A stretch of DNA of 58,716 nucleotides, from positions 1-58,716 of the forward strand of contig MPUH01000386.1 of the NCBI GenBank assembly GCA_001970955.1, in the 5' to 3' direction. The translations under genes were made by a program, and so were the position numbers. This DNA comes from Stentor coeruleus (taxonomy: Eukaryota; Ciliophora; Heterotrichea; Heterotrichida; Stentoridae). Below are positions 33,404 to 42,083 of this stretch, piece after piece. The stretch's first letter is position 1; every line of letters begins with the position of its first letter. The notes beneath the pieces are model-generated. The model did not search any database and was not told where the DNA came from. It worked only from the letters and a program-made list of their open reading frames with translations.

Positions 33404-33859
33404 CTTAGGATTTTAATATGCACTGATCTTATGTCAAGAGGTATAGATTTTCATGGAATCCGTTTAGTAATTAATTTTGACTTTCATCAAAGTGTAATTA
33501 GTTATATACATAGAATTGGAACAGCAGATGAAATCGCTAAAGCAGTGGCATTTTATACAATTGAAGATGCACCTTATATTAAAATGATTGCTAATGTTAT
33601 GAAAAAATCAGGCTNTAGTTATATACATAGAATTGGAACAGCAGATGAAATCGCTAAAGCAGTGGCATTTTATACAATTGAAGTTCCTGAGTGGATGATG
33701 AAGCTGAAAACTCCAAGCAAAGAAATGAAGAAAAATCTTGAGAAAAGGCCTGTGAGACGTGAAAATATATCGGGTAAATATAAAATTAGTAGAAGTCTTA
33801 GGAAGTTTATGAAGAAAAAACAACAACAGAGTTCTGAAGATCAAGTTGAAATAATATAA
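33404..33859 (+). pseudogene. ROK1/DDX52-type DEAD-box helicase C-terminal remnant
   Basis: Only the last part of helicase domain 2 and the C-tail remain: [15 protein letters not shown] (motif V), then [42 protein letters not shown] and RRENIS, which follow DDX52/ROK1 in order. Domain 1 with the DEAD box is absent and an in-frame TGA closes the frame upstream near 33316. Motif VI, normally HRIGRTGR, reads HRIGTADE, so the arginines needed for ATP hydrolysis are gone. An N at 33615 sits between two exact copies of a 68-bp segment, an assembly fault on top of the decay. A misassembled true gene is the alternative. Confidence 0.7.
33499..33683 (+). repeat. 68-bp duplicate flanking an N
   Basis: Bases 33499-33566 recur exactly at 33616-33683, with N at 33615 immediately before the second copy. 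The duplicate interrupts an otherwise collinear DDX52-like protein between KKSG and VPEW, so it is best read as an assembly-join artefact. Confidence 0.9.
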
Positions 33860-33899
33860 AAATCTAAATAAATGGATTTTATAATTTATAAATTCTAAT

Positions 33900-35165
33900 A
33901 TGAATACAGATACAGGTTCAGAAGCTATCACAGCGATTGAGAAACTAGAGAGACAGAATGAAAAATTACGTGCTGAATATAAAGAGCTAAGCGCAGCATT
34001 AGAAGCAGCTAAAAAAAAATACAAAAACGTAAAAATCCCACAAGTCTCAGAACTTAATGAAGATAGAGAAACAGTAACTGGCAATTCAAAAATAAATTAT
34101 TACAAACAAGAAATATCACGAATGAAAAAAGAACTTGAAGGGAATTTAAACATAAGTAAAATCACTGACCTTGAAAACCAATCAGCATTTTTATCTAAAA
34201 AAATAGAAGAATTAGACTCTGAGCATCTTTCCTTAAAGAAAATAGAAAAACAGCAACAAAAAGCTTTAGACTCAGCCCATCAAGGAAATTCGTATCAAGA
34301 TAAGATTAACAAGCTTAAAGATGATATTCGCCAAGCTAAAGAAACTTATAGAGAATTAGTAAAAAGACAAAAAGAAAATGAAAAAATCCATAAAGCTCAG
34401 CATGAAAAATGTGTAGATCTTGAAGACAAATGCCGTAAATTGTATGACCAAATCAAAAAAAGGAAAAGTGAAGAAGAAGAAAAAAAGAAATCTGAAAATG
34501 GAATGCCAGATATTACTGAAGATACTATACATGATTTAGAATCTAGGATCAAAGAAGCAGAAATACGTGCAGCTGAAGAAGAGAAAAAAATGCGAAATAA
34601 AATCAAAGAACTTGAAGTTCAGGTTAGGGAAAATAAGCATAATCTTGATATGCTAAAAATAAGGCTTAAAGAAAAAGATCAAGAGTGCCGGCTTAGCGCT
34701 TTGAAAATAAAAGAACTTAGAAAAGCTATGAAACATAATCAACTTAGACCGTTAGAAAAAAATACAGACAAAACATCACCTAAAAACTTAAAAGGTATAG
34801 AAAAAGATTCTGAAGAAGCATATGATGTACCTGAAGAAGCTGATTATTCTGATAAAGACAATAAAAATTTTAAACCAGAAAAAGTAAAAAAAAGCCAGGA
34901 ATCCGCAGATCGTGAGCGAAAACAAAATGAAGTTCTTGAATATGAGCATATCGAAAAAGAAAAGCAAATAAAAAAAGAAAACAAAGGCATACTTGACCTA
35001 GAGAGCAAAGAAAAAAACCAAAAAATCCCTAAAAAAAAGGAAACCAAAAAGAATGAGTATGACGACGATTTTATCGAAGACGAAATTGAAGGACAATATG
35101 AGGAAGAAGTTGATGAAAAACCTCCAAAGAAACAAGGAAACACTAAACCTAATTTCAACTTTTAA
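33900..35165 (+). CDS. Long coiled-coil protein with charged tail
   Basis: Single exon, 421 aa, TAA stop, 40 bp after the helicase remnant. Residues ~10-285 are nearly continuous coiled coil (ITAIEKLERQNEKLRAEYKE; KINKLKDDIRQAKETYRELV; IKELEVQVRENKHNLDMLK). The remaining ~135 residues are a disordered Lys/Glu tail ending with an acidic patch (DDDFIEDEIEGQYEEEVDE) and KPNFNF. Basal-body and ciliary coiled coils of the lebercilin/CCDC kind look like this, but assignment is not possible by eye. Confidence 0.8.
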   Translation: MNTDTGSEAITAIEKLERQNEKLRAEYKELSAALEAAKKKYKNVKIPQVSELNEDRETVTGNSKINYYKQEISRMKKELEGNLNISKITDLENQSAFLSKKIEELDSEHLSLKKIEKQQQKALDSAHQGNSYQDKINKLKDDIRQAKETYRELVKRQKENEKIHKAQHEKCVDLEDKCRKLYDQIKKRKSEEEEKKKSENGMPDITEDTIHDLESRIKEAEIRAAEEEKKMRNKIKELEVQVRENKHNLDMLKIRLKEKDQECRLSALKIKELRKAMKHNQLRPLEKNTDKTSPKNLKGIEKDSEEAYDVPEEADYSDKDNKNFKPEKVKKSQESADRERKQNEVLEYEHIEKEKQIKKENKGILDLESKEKNQKIPKKKETKKNEYDDDFIEDEIEGQYEEEVDEKPPKKQGNTKPNFNF

Positions 35166-35229
35166 TAGTAAATAGCTTATTTAATGTATCGAATATTAAA
35201 ATCGATTGAATATGGTTTGACATATAAAT

Positions 35230-36492
35230 ATGGGTTCTACTAATTCACGTATAATTAAAAGTCCAGCAGTTAAAACCATAGATTTGTCACCCCCTTCGAA
35301 TTTTCAAGCGAAAATCGGTCAGTATCTTTATGAGCAAAATGATTTAGAAAAAAAACATCAACGGCGTTGGGAAAAATACTTAACAAAAAATCAGCCTTTA
35401 TCTTCAATGATTCACAGTTTTAAAGAATCTAAATTCCATAAAGGCTTCCCTCAAAAATACAGATGGGAATGTTGGAAAGCTGTGCTTAAAACAAGTAGTA
35501 ATATTAAAGATTACATGTCGATTCCTATGACCAATGATTATGCTCACGATATATACAAGGATTTAGACCGAACATTTCCAGAACATAAATATTTCAATAA
35601 GTCAGAACTTGGTTATTATGGTCAAATAGCTTTGAAAAGGATTCTTAATAAATTCGCCCATAAGTATGGAAAAATTGGTTATTGCCAAGGAATGAATTTT
35701 ATAACAGGGTTCCTTTTAATGGTCTCAGGAGGTAAAGAAGTAGAAGTTTTTGCATTTCTTGAAGCTTTTTATATAAAATACACCCTTGAAGATTTTTACA
35801 CAGAAGACATGAAAGGTCTTAAGCATTTCCTTTGGATTTTCGACAAAACTTTTGAGTCTAAATTTTGTAAACTGTATTGGCATTTCAAAAATGAAGATAT
35901 TTCAGAGGATATGTGGGTTTTAAAATTTTTCCTGACAATTTTTACATCGACTTTTCCTATTGAAATTACCGTTTTTATATGGGATTTGATACTTTTAGAT
36001 GGATTTGAGAATATTTATAGAGTAGTTTTAGCTTTTTTGAAGATGAATCAAGAGAAAATACTTAAGTTATCTACTTTTGAACTATTGCAATTTTTGAATA
36101 GTCCTTATCAGTGGCATTTAGTTCCTCAAATTTTACTGAAAAAATCTAGGAAAATCAGATTAAGCAGAGATAAAAGAGATAGTTTTGAAAGAGAATATAA
36201 AAGTATGCCATGCCCGAGTGTTGAGTATTTAGAGGTTAAAAAAGAAACTAAATCGGTTGTTAGTTCACCAAAGATCACTGTACAATTAGTTACTGAAGAA
36301 CCTCCAGTACTTTTTCATAAGAATAAAGTTGCTACTTATAATGGGTATAGGCAGATAATCAACCCATTTATAGTTGAATCAACTTTAGATAAGAGTTTTT
36401 CTGATTCTGGTAGGGATGATAGCTTTAATGCTGAAGACGTTCTTAATAATTTGGTCTCTGAAAATGATTGGGACAATTTATATATACGTTAG
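35230..36492 (+). CDS. TBC-domain Rab GTPase-activating protein
   Basis: Single exon, 420 aa, TAG stop. MGSTNSR suggests N-myristoylation. The TBC domain spans about residues 68-305: KGFPQKYRWECWKAVL, the arginine-finger motif IYKDLDRTFPEH (I-x-x-D-x-x-R), the glutamine-finger motif GYCQGMNFITG (Y-x-Q), then EDMWVLKFFLTIF, FPIEITVFIWDLILLDG. Both catalytic fingers are intact, so it should be an active RabGAP in membrane traffic; target Rab unknown. The C-terminal ~110 residues are Ser-rich and disordered. Confidence 0.95.
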   Translation: MGSTNSRIIKSPAVKTIDLSPPSNFQAKIGQYLYEQNDLEKKHQRRWEKYLTKNQPLSSMIHSFKESKFHKGFPQKYRWECWKAVLKTSSNIKDYMSIPMTNDYAHDIYKDLDRTFPEHKYFNKSELGYYGQIALKRILNKFAHKYGKIGYCQGMNFITGFLLMVSGGKEVEVFAFLEAFYIKYTLEDFYTEDMKGLKHFLWIFDKTFESKFCKLYWHFKNEDISEDMWVLKFFLTIFTSTFPIEITVFIWDLILLDGFENIYRVVLAFLKMNQEKILKLSTFELLQFLNSPYQWHLVPQILLKKSRKIRLSRDKRDSFEREYKSMPCPSVEYLEVKKETKSVVSSPKITVQLVTEEPPVLFHKNKVATYNGYRQIINPFIVESTLDKSFSDSGRDDSFNAEDVLNNLVSENDWDNLYIR

Positions 36493-37027
36493 CATCTTAA
36501 TTAATAACCATAATTTTTTTATGCTTGAGTTTTAATTTTTGTATCTTTGATAAGGTTTTTTATGTAAATTTAAAGATAAGTTGTATAGGATTTTTTTTTT
36601 TGATTTAGTGGAAAATAAGTATTTATATGAAAAATTAAAGTAAATAATATAATAAGTAGCGTGATATAGACTAAGTTTATTCTTAAAAAATAGTTTATTT
36701 ATTTTGTATGATGATTTAAAAGAATTAGTAATAATTAAATCCTTAAAGAAATTATGCAAATGTATTTTAATTAAATTTTATAAGAGTAACATAAACAGAA
36801 TTACTTAAGAAGCATTTTTAAGTTTGATTTTTAAATATTGAATAATGAGATAGCATATACGATTTTTTAGTGTATTATATAAAATATTATTAAAAGCAAT
36901 AACTATTCCAGAAGTTATAATTTTTATAAACATTATTTTATTTCTCACAAAATTCTAATACCTTTTTTAATCTATATTAACTGCATTTATAGTTTAAGCA
37001 AAAAAAATATGGGATTCCATTTATAAT
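36493..37027. other. Intergenic region
   Basis: Very AT-rich. A minus-strand frame at 36532-36759 is Lys/Asn/Phe/Tyr-only background. Nothing else seen. Confidence 0.5.
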
Positions 37028-37396
37028 ATGCTCAAAGTTCTTATATTTCTAGCTGCCATAGCTTTTGCTGAAAAGCTCATGCTTACTGTAGAAGAACTTG
37101 AACAATATGATGGAAGGAATGGAAAAATCTATATAGCTGTTGATGGGATTATTTTTGATGTCACTGATGGACCATCTTATCAACCAAAAGGTAGCTACTC
37201 CATGTTTGCAGGAAGAGATGTGACTGTAGCTCTTGCTAAGTATAGCTTTGATAAAAAGTGGCTTACTATGAGACCTGAAGAGGCTAACTTGACTGAAGGT
37301 CAGAAGAAAGCTGTTGAAGGCTGGAAAGATTTCTATGCTGAAAAATATCCAATAATAGGTGAGTTGATTCCATCAAAACCAAGAGAAGACATTTAA
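37028..37396 (+). CDS. Cytochrome-b5-like heme-binding protein (MAPR family)
   Basis: Single exon, 122 aa, TAA stop. A signal peptide or anchor (MLKVLIFLAAIAFAEKL) is followed by a cytochrome-b5-like domain of the PGRMC/neudesin class: LTVEELEQYDGRNGKIYIAVDGIIFDVT, PKGSYSMFAGRDVTVALAKYSFD and an E-x-x-x-V-E-G-W-x-x-F-Y...KYPIIGEL end. MAPR proteins bind heme through a tyrosine in the Y-x-x-x-G-x-Y-x-x-F-A-G-R-D segment, present here. As signal plus soluble domain it resembles neudesin/neuferricin. It may support P450 or sterol metabolism (family knowledge). Confidence 0.9.
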   Translation: MLKVLIFLAAIAFAEKLMLTVEELEQYDGRNGKIYIAVDGIIFDVTDGPSYQPKGSYSMFAGRDVTVALAKYSFDKKWLTMRPEEANLTEGQKKAVEGWKDFYAEKYPIIGELIPSKPREDI

Positions 37397-37544
37397 TTAT
37401 TAGATTAGCTTCCTAGATTTCTTCTTTTATTTTACAAAGAATGGTTTATTTCCCAATTTACAAGGTGATTTACAATCATCCTTTATTTATGCTAAAATGA
37501 TAATTATAAAAAAGTTTATAATAGAAACCAAATTTACTTATAAT

Positions 37545-38432
37545 CTAATCAACTCCTATCATTTCCTTCGCTTTTTTTATTGGCATATCAAGCATTTCAG
37601 CAATTCCTCCAAGCAGTCCAGTCCAGACTTTATCCCTTTTCTTTTCTTCAATCATTACAATTTTCAATTTCCCTTCAATATCTTTTCTCATATCTTCAGA
37701 AACACATCCTGCATCTTGTATAATTTTTATCTCATCATCTAAATTCTGCAAATTATTTTTATTATCTTCAAGTTGTTTCTGTATTTCTTCTAAACTCAAA
37801 GCATTTTCTAATTCTTTAGTTTGAATTTGAAGTTCCTTAACTTCAGTTCGTATTGTTTCTAATTCTTCATTTAATTCTGCTATCTTATGATCTAATTCTT
37901 CAAGTTCTGTTTGGCTAATTTCTGGTATTAATTGTTGATTTACAAGGTAAATTTTAACTTTACCATATTCTTTTGATTGAAATTTACCATTTTCAACAAG
38001 TTTGTCAAGAACTTTTTGCATTTGAGGTTTTTTAATTGCACCCCTTAGATTGTCGAAGATGTTAAGTAAACTGTAAGGACGATTTTGATGAAACATGTAT
38101 TCGAAAACTACAGCTTCATCACCTTTAAGTCCATGATTTTCTCCTGGATCAGCTTCGATTGATAAGGATTCTTTGTTTTCTTCAACTATTTTCTTGTTGT
38201 TATGAGATTTTCCCTTTTTTTCAGTGATTTCTCTTTTTTCTTCTTGTGGATTATCATCGTTAAGCTCAGTATTTGTATCATTGTTTTGTGTTGTTGGTGG
38301 CTTTTCTTTTGTTTTTATCTTTTTTTCCTTTTTGCCTTTTGCTAGTTTTTCTTCTTTTGGCTCGACAGGCTCTTTATTTTCGTCGGTTTCTTGTGGCTTT
38401 TGTGAGTCTACTTTAGGCTTTTTTCTTACCAT
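37545..38432 (-). CDS. HOP2: Meiotic recombination protein HOP2 (PSMC3IP)
   Basis: Single exon, 295 aa, TAG stop. After a Lys/Glu-rich disordered extension of ~100 residues comes the HOP2 winged-helix domain: EAVVFEYMFHQNRPYSLLNIFDNLRG, MQKVLDKLVENGKFQSKEYGKVKIYLVNQ. A coiled coil follows (ELDHKIAELNEELETIRTEVK) and the C-terminal cap (KRDKVWTGLLGGIAEMLDMPIKKAKEMIGVD) that matches the TBPIP C-terminus. HOP2 with MND1 stimulates DMC1/RAD51 strand invasion and homolog pairing in meiosis. The long charged N-terminal extension is unusual. Divergent with the next gene, 73 bp between starts. Confidence 0.92.
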   Translation of the reverse strand: MVRKKPKVDSQKPQETDENKEPVEPKEEKLAKGKKEKKIKTKEKPPTTQNNDTNTELNDDNPQEEKREITEKKGKSHNNKKIVEENKESLSIEADPGENHGLKGDEAVVFEYMFHQNRPYSLLNIFDNLRGAIKKPQMQKVLDKLVENGKFQSKEYGKVKIYLVNQQLIPEISQTELEELDHKIAELNEELETIRTEVKELQIQTKELENALSLEEIQKQLEDNKNNLQNLDDEIKIIQDAGCVSEDMRKDIEGKLKIVMIEEKKRDKVWTGLLGGIAEMLDMPIKKAKEMIGVD

Positions 38433-38505
38433 CCCGCCCGATCTTTTTACATATTTAGTTAGTACTTAGATACAAAGAGTATTTTTACTAATATGAATAT
38501 TTTAT

Positions 38506-39774
38506 ATGGAAGACAAAAGAAGTTACTCGCCATTATATGTAAGTAAGCGTAAGAAAGAACCTTCAATTGTGAATATGCCATTGCTATATTTTCGGGACAT
38601 TAAAATAAAGAAAAAGAAAACTTTTTTAATTACTTCTGAAGAAACAAAGCCAAAGCAAATTAATATACTCAACCCTATCCATGCAGCGAAATTTGTTGAA
38701 ATTGAATCAGAATGCCTTTTTTCTACTGGTACTCAGAGTCGGGAAGAGTCAACAATATCACAAAAAAAATCATTTTTAGCAATCAATAACATAAGCAACA
38801 AAGAATTTCAAACCAAGCTTCTAAAAAATCTTGAGGACATAGAAATTAAACAAAATCCTGATATTCTTAAAAGGACTTTATCAATGAAACATACACCCAA
38901 GTCAATAAATCAAAGTCTTCAAAGAAAGCAATCAATTGATGGAATTTCACCCATAGAATTAGAAAGTCCAGTTATCTTAAAAGATAATCCACAAAAAGTT
39001 TTAGTTGCAAACGAAGCTAGTTCACCTGCTTTAAGTCAGGAAGCAAAGAAAAATCTTATAAGCGTAGACAAGCCAAAAAAAAACCAAACTGCAGGAAAGG
39101 TAGATGCAAAAGAAGAAAAGAAAGATGTCAAAGTTAGACGAGTTGTTAAACTTGATTCACCTAAAAATCCACCTACTGTAAAAAATCATCCAGTATCTAA
39201 GAATCCGAATTTTTCTGTTAAAAAACCTTTACCGAAAAAACAAAAAAATACTCCAATAAATTTTCAAAGTTCATCTGCTGATAGTGATTCTGAAAGATCA
39301 GATCAAGATATTATGTCAGATTCACTTGTGATTTCCCTTGACCTAGATTTTGACTGCCTAGAAAAACAATACAATACGCAGAATCAAGAAAAATCAATAA
39401 CAATAAACAGCCCAATAATTACATCTCCAAAAATTGAGCAAGGTATATTATCAAAACATATAAATTGTCCAACAAAACTAAAAATAAAAGGAGAAAAAGC
39501 TCCAATGATAATGAAACACACAAGGTTTTTAAGACCAAAAAACATTAAAGATCAAGGAAGAGAACGGAGTTTTGTTTCGACAAACAACTTAGCATCTATG
39601 CCAACATCACCATTTATTTGGAGGTCATTAATGCCAAAAAACATTGAAATGAACAAAAGTATGAACATTTTTAGAGTTGCCCCACATAGATACACTATTG
39701 AAAATAATGTATATTCCAAGTTAAGGAAAATTAACAGCAATAAAGCTATGATAAAATCCTTACTAATTGTTTAA
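38506..39774 (+). CDS. Disordered Ser/Lys-rich protein, unknown function
   Basis: Single exon, 422 aa, TAA stop. Low-complexity and highly charged, with S-P and T-P sites (LDSPKNPP, ITSPKIEQ), a basic segment at 190-250 and an acidic SSADSDSERSDQD patch. No TM segments, no coiled coil of length. Composition suggests a phosphoregulated nuclear or cytoskeletal protein, but nothing is diagnostic. It shares a 73-bp upstream region with HOP2 and ends 20 bp from the MCU stop. Confidence 0.75.
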   Translation: MEDKRSYSPLYVSKRKKEPSIVNMPLLYFRDIKIKKKKTFLITSEETKPKQINILNPIHAAKFVEIESECLFSTGTQSREESTISQKKSFLAINNISNKEFQTKLLKNLEDIEIKQNPDILKRTLSMKHTPKSINQSLQRKQSIDGISPIELESPVILKDNPQKVLVANEASSPALSQEAKKNLISVDKPKKNQTAGKVDAKEEKKDVKVRRVVKLDSPKNPPTVKNHPVSKNPNFSVKKPLPKKQKNTPINFQSSSADSDSERSDQDIMSDSLVISLDLDFDCLEKQYNTQNQEKSITINSPIITSPKIEQGILSKHINCPTKLKIKGEKAPMIMKHTRFLRPKNIKDQGRERSFVSTNNLASMPTSPFIWRSLMPKNIEMNKSMNIFRVAPHRYTIENNVYSKLRKINSNKAMIKSLLIV

Positions 39775-39794
39775 TGCTAATAATTATGACTAGT

Positions 39795-40646
39795 CTAAGA
39801 AACAAGATTCTGGCGCTTTTTAATAACTTCTTTCAATGAAGTGATACGATTTTTTTCCTCCTCTAGGAATTTAATTTTCCCAACATTGACGCCATGTTGT
39901 TTCAGAAACATTCTTCGTTCCTTATCTTTATAATGACCCATAACATTTTCATAACTTGTACTTGCTTGTGTTTTTAAATAATAACGCAAGCTTATAATAA
40001 ATCCTAATTGGCCAACAGAAAAAGTTATTGGTTCCATAAGATCCCATCCTAACCAATCAACTTCATAGATTGTATAATAGAAAAATCCCCATTGAATGCT
40101 TAATACACTAAGAAACATCCCACATAAAAAGTTCGATTTAAATTCGATTTTCCTAGCTATTTGCTGCTCTTTTTCTTTAATATCTTTAATTTGATTGTTT
40201 ATTTGTCTTTCTGAGTTTTCTAAAGCTTTTAAATAATATCCAAATTGTTCTCCAAGTTCAGTCAGATTTCTATGTATATGTTCTTTAAGCTGGGATTTAG
40301 ATGTTATCTTAGTATTTTCAAGAGTTTCTATAAAAGAGTCGCTTATTGGCTTTGATTCATTGCTTTGTGAAAGAACAGTTTTTTTAAGTCGATACTCGGT
40401 ATTGTTAATTGATAATGTTATTTCTTGTTGCACAGCTTCTTTGAATAGTTTTCCAGTACCATTTGAATTGATTTCGAATATGTGGGGATCCTCTTGCTTA
40501 ATTTCTTGTAAGAAAGATGTAACATCTTGGGAACTGTCTACTGTAAACCAGCATTCACCTAGGCTTGGAAGGGGAACTTTCAGTCGATAAGATGAGCCAA
40601 CTGGAAAGATGTTTATATTAGCGAAGAATCGCCTTAAAAAAGCCAT
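39795..40646 (-). CDS. MCU: Mitochondrial calcium uniporter pore subunit
   Basis: Single exon, 283 aa, TAG stop. The N-terminus MAFLRRFFANINIF is a likely mitochondrial targeting sequence. Residues ~140-170 form a coiled coil, TM1 lies at ~173-193 and TM2 at ~208-224. Between them is the selectivity-filter motif DWLGWDLMEP (residues 197-206), the W-D-x-x-E-P signature whose Asp and Glu rings coordinate calcium. A second coiled coil follows (FLKQHGVNVGKIKFLEEEKN). MCU tetramers carry calcium into the matrix. No MICU or EMRE gene is in the window. 80 bp from the start of the divergent gene at 40727. Confidence 0.95.
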   Translation of the reverse strand: MAFLRRFFANINIFPVGSSYRLKVPLPSLGECWFTVDSSQDVTSFLQEIKQEDPHIFEINSNGTGKLFKEAVQQEITLSINNTEYRLKKTVLSQSNESKPISDSFIETLENTKITSKSQLKEHIHRNLTELGEQFGYYLKALENSERQINNQIKDIKEKEQQIARKIEFKSNFLCGMFLSVLSIQWGFFYYTIYEVDWLGWDLMEPITFSVGQLGFIISLRYYLKTQASTSYENVMGHYKDKERRMFLKQHGVNVGKIKFLEEEKNRITSLKEVIKKRQNLVS

Positions 40647-40726
40647 TATTATTGGCTATCAAAAAGCATATAGTAACTAAATATTCAGAGAGCCCACAAA
40701 ATTAAAATGCAATAAGAAGATTAAAA

Positions 40727-42076
40727 ATGAGACCTAAGTCCTCGACATCTGGGATATTTGTTGGAGAGTCTTCAATTCGAACTCATTCTCGATCAGCTAC
40801 TCCTATAAACAACACTTTTCTTACATCAACCCGCGCATATACACCATACCCTTTATACAAACAGAAAGTTCGAACACTTCTTAAACCCCCTGATTACTCA
40901 AGACAACCTCCAAACTTCATGAGCGCTAGAGAAACCCGAGCTGATTTCGAGAAAAAAGAAGCATCTTTACAAGTAAAGCTTCTTAAAAAGACTTTTAACA
41001 TGATGAAAGAAGAATATAATTCTGGTAACCGAAGAATGGATATGCTTATTTCTGAAAGTATACGAGTTAGCGAATTAGAACATGTAGGTCAACATGGAAT
41101 TCAATATTTAGAAACCCGACTTAAGAAATTAGAAATTGAAGAGCGAAAAATGCTTGATATTACAAGAGAAGAGTTTAATAATAATTTGGTTTATAGGCAT
41201 GTGAGAGAAAGATTAAGACAAACACTTATGCATTTAGAGCTTAAAAACCAATATCTTCAAGATCAAATCAGATTAAGAGATTTTCTTATTGATGGTGAAC
41301 ATAGGAAAAAAATCAAAACTTTAGAAAACAAATTCACTATGGTCCAGGCATATAAAAATTTAGCTAAAACAGTAAACCTTGATAAAAAAGATAGGTCACA
41401 AGATTTAGGAATACTCGAAGATGACATTGAAGCTCGGAAGAAAATCCATGAACTCCGACAAAAACGTGTGAAAAAATGTGAAGAAATCGCAGAAAACGCA
41501 GCTATCGAAGAAGGTGATAAAAAAAGTATGAGTATTCGTGAAGGACACCTTCTTCACAAAGCATGGGCTAAATTCCTCACAGCACGTTTTGAAAAAGAAA
41601 AAGAAAAATTTGCCCCAATTGATGAAGCTTTTAAAAAAATCAAAGCAGCCACAACAATTAGTAATCCTAAAGAAGTTGTTGAAAAATTCCTTATGAAAGA
41701 AGAAAGATTAAGTTCTCTTATGAGTTCATTAAATGATGCTAGAACAATATGTACATCTTACAGAATAAAAAATGATAATTTAGAACAAAAAATAAGTGAC
41801 TATCTGTTAACTCAAAGAGAAGGAAAAAACATGGATATAAGTAATCTAAAAAGCATTATTGAACAGAAAACTATTAAAATAAACCAATTAAAACAGAAAA
41901 AAAATAAACTTTTTGTCACAAGGCAAACACTTAGAGAATGGGCTTTAAAGAAAATAAAAACAATGAAAAATGGTTGGAGACCGCGAGATGAGACGATTAA
42001 ACAGATATATCAAATCCTTTCCAGTCTTCTTAAAGACAAAATACCAAAATCATCTCCTTTTATTACTGATATATAA
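40727..42076 (+). CDS. Outer-dynein-arm docking-complex-like coiled-coil protein
   Basis: Single exon, 449 aa, TAA stop. A disordered Ser/Thr/Pro N-terminus (~60 residues) is followed by coiled coil over most of the length (MMKEEYNSGNRRMDMLISES; LLKKTF). The block FKKIKAATTISNPKEVVEKFLMKEERLSSLMSSLNDA resembles the region of CCDC63/CCDC114 (ODAD) and Chlamydomonas DC2 that reads I-x-x-A-T-G-I-x-D-x-x-E-x-V-x-K-F. That would place it at the base of ciliary outer dynein arms. The match is from memory and moderate. It converges with the ECTF-repeat gene with only 7 bp between stops. Confidence 0.6.
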   Translation: MRPKSSTSGIFVGESSIRTHSRSATPINNTFLTSTRAYTPYPLYKQKVRTLLKPPDYSRQPPNFMSARETRADFEKKEASLQVKLLKKTFNMMKEEYNSGNRRMDMLISESIRVSELEHVGQHGIQYLETRLKKLEIEERKMLDITREEFNNNLVYRHVRERLRQTLMHLELKNQYLQDQIRLRDFLIDGEHRKKIKTLENKFTMVQAYKNLAKTVNLDKKDRSQDLGILEDDIEARKKIHELRQKRVKKCEEIAENAAIEEGDKKSMSIREGHLLHKAWAKFLTARFEKEKEKFAPIDEAFKKIKAATTISNPKEVVEKFLMKEERLSSLMSSLNDARTICTSYRIKNDNLEQKISDYLLTQREGKNMDISNLKSIIEQKTIKINQLKQKKNKLFVTRQTLREWALKKIKTMKNGWRPRDETIKQIYQILSSLLKDKIPKSSPFITDI

Positions 42077-42083
42077 TTTATTA

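Noticed and set aside
36532..36759. 75-codon minus-strand frame
   Set aside because: Almost only Lys/Asn/Phe/Tyr/Ile/Leu, typical of random AT-rich DNA.
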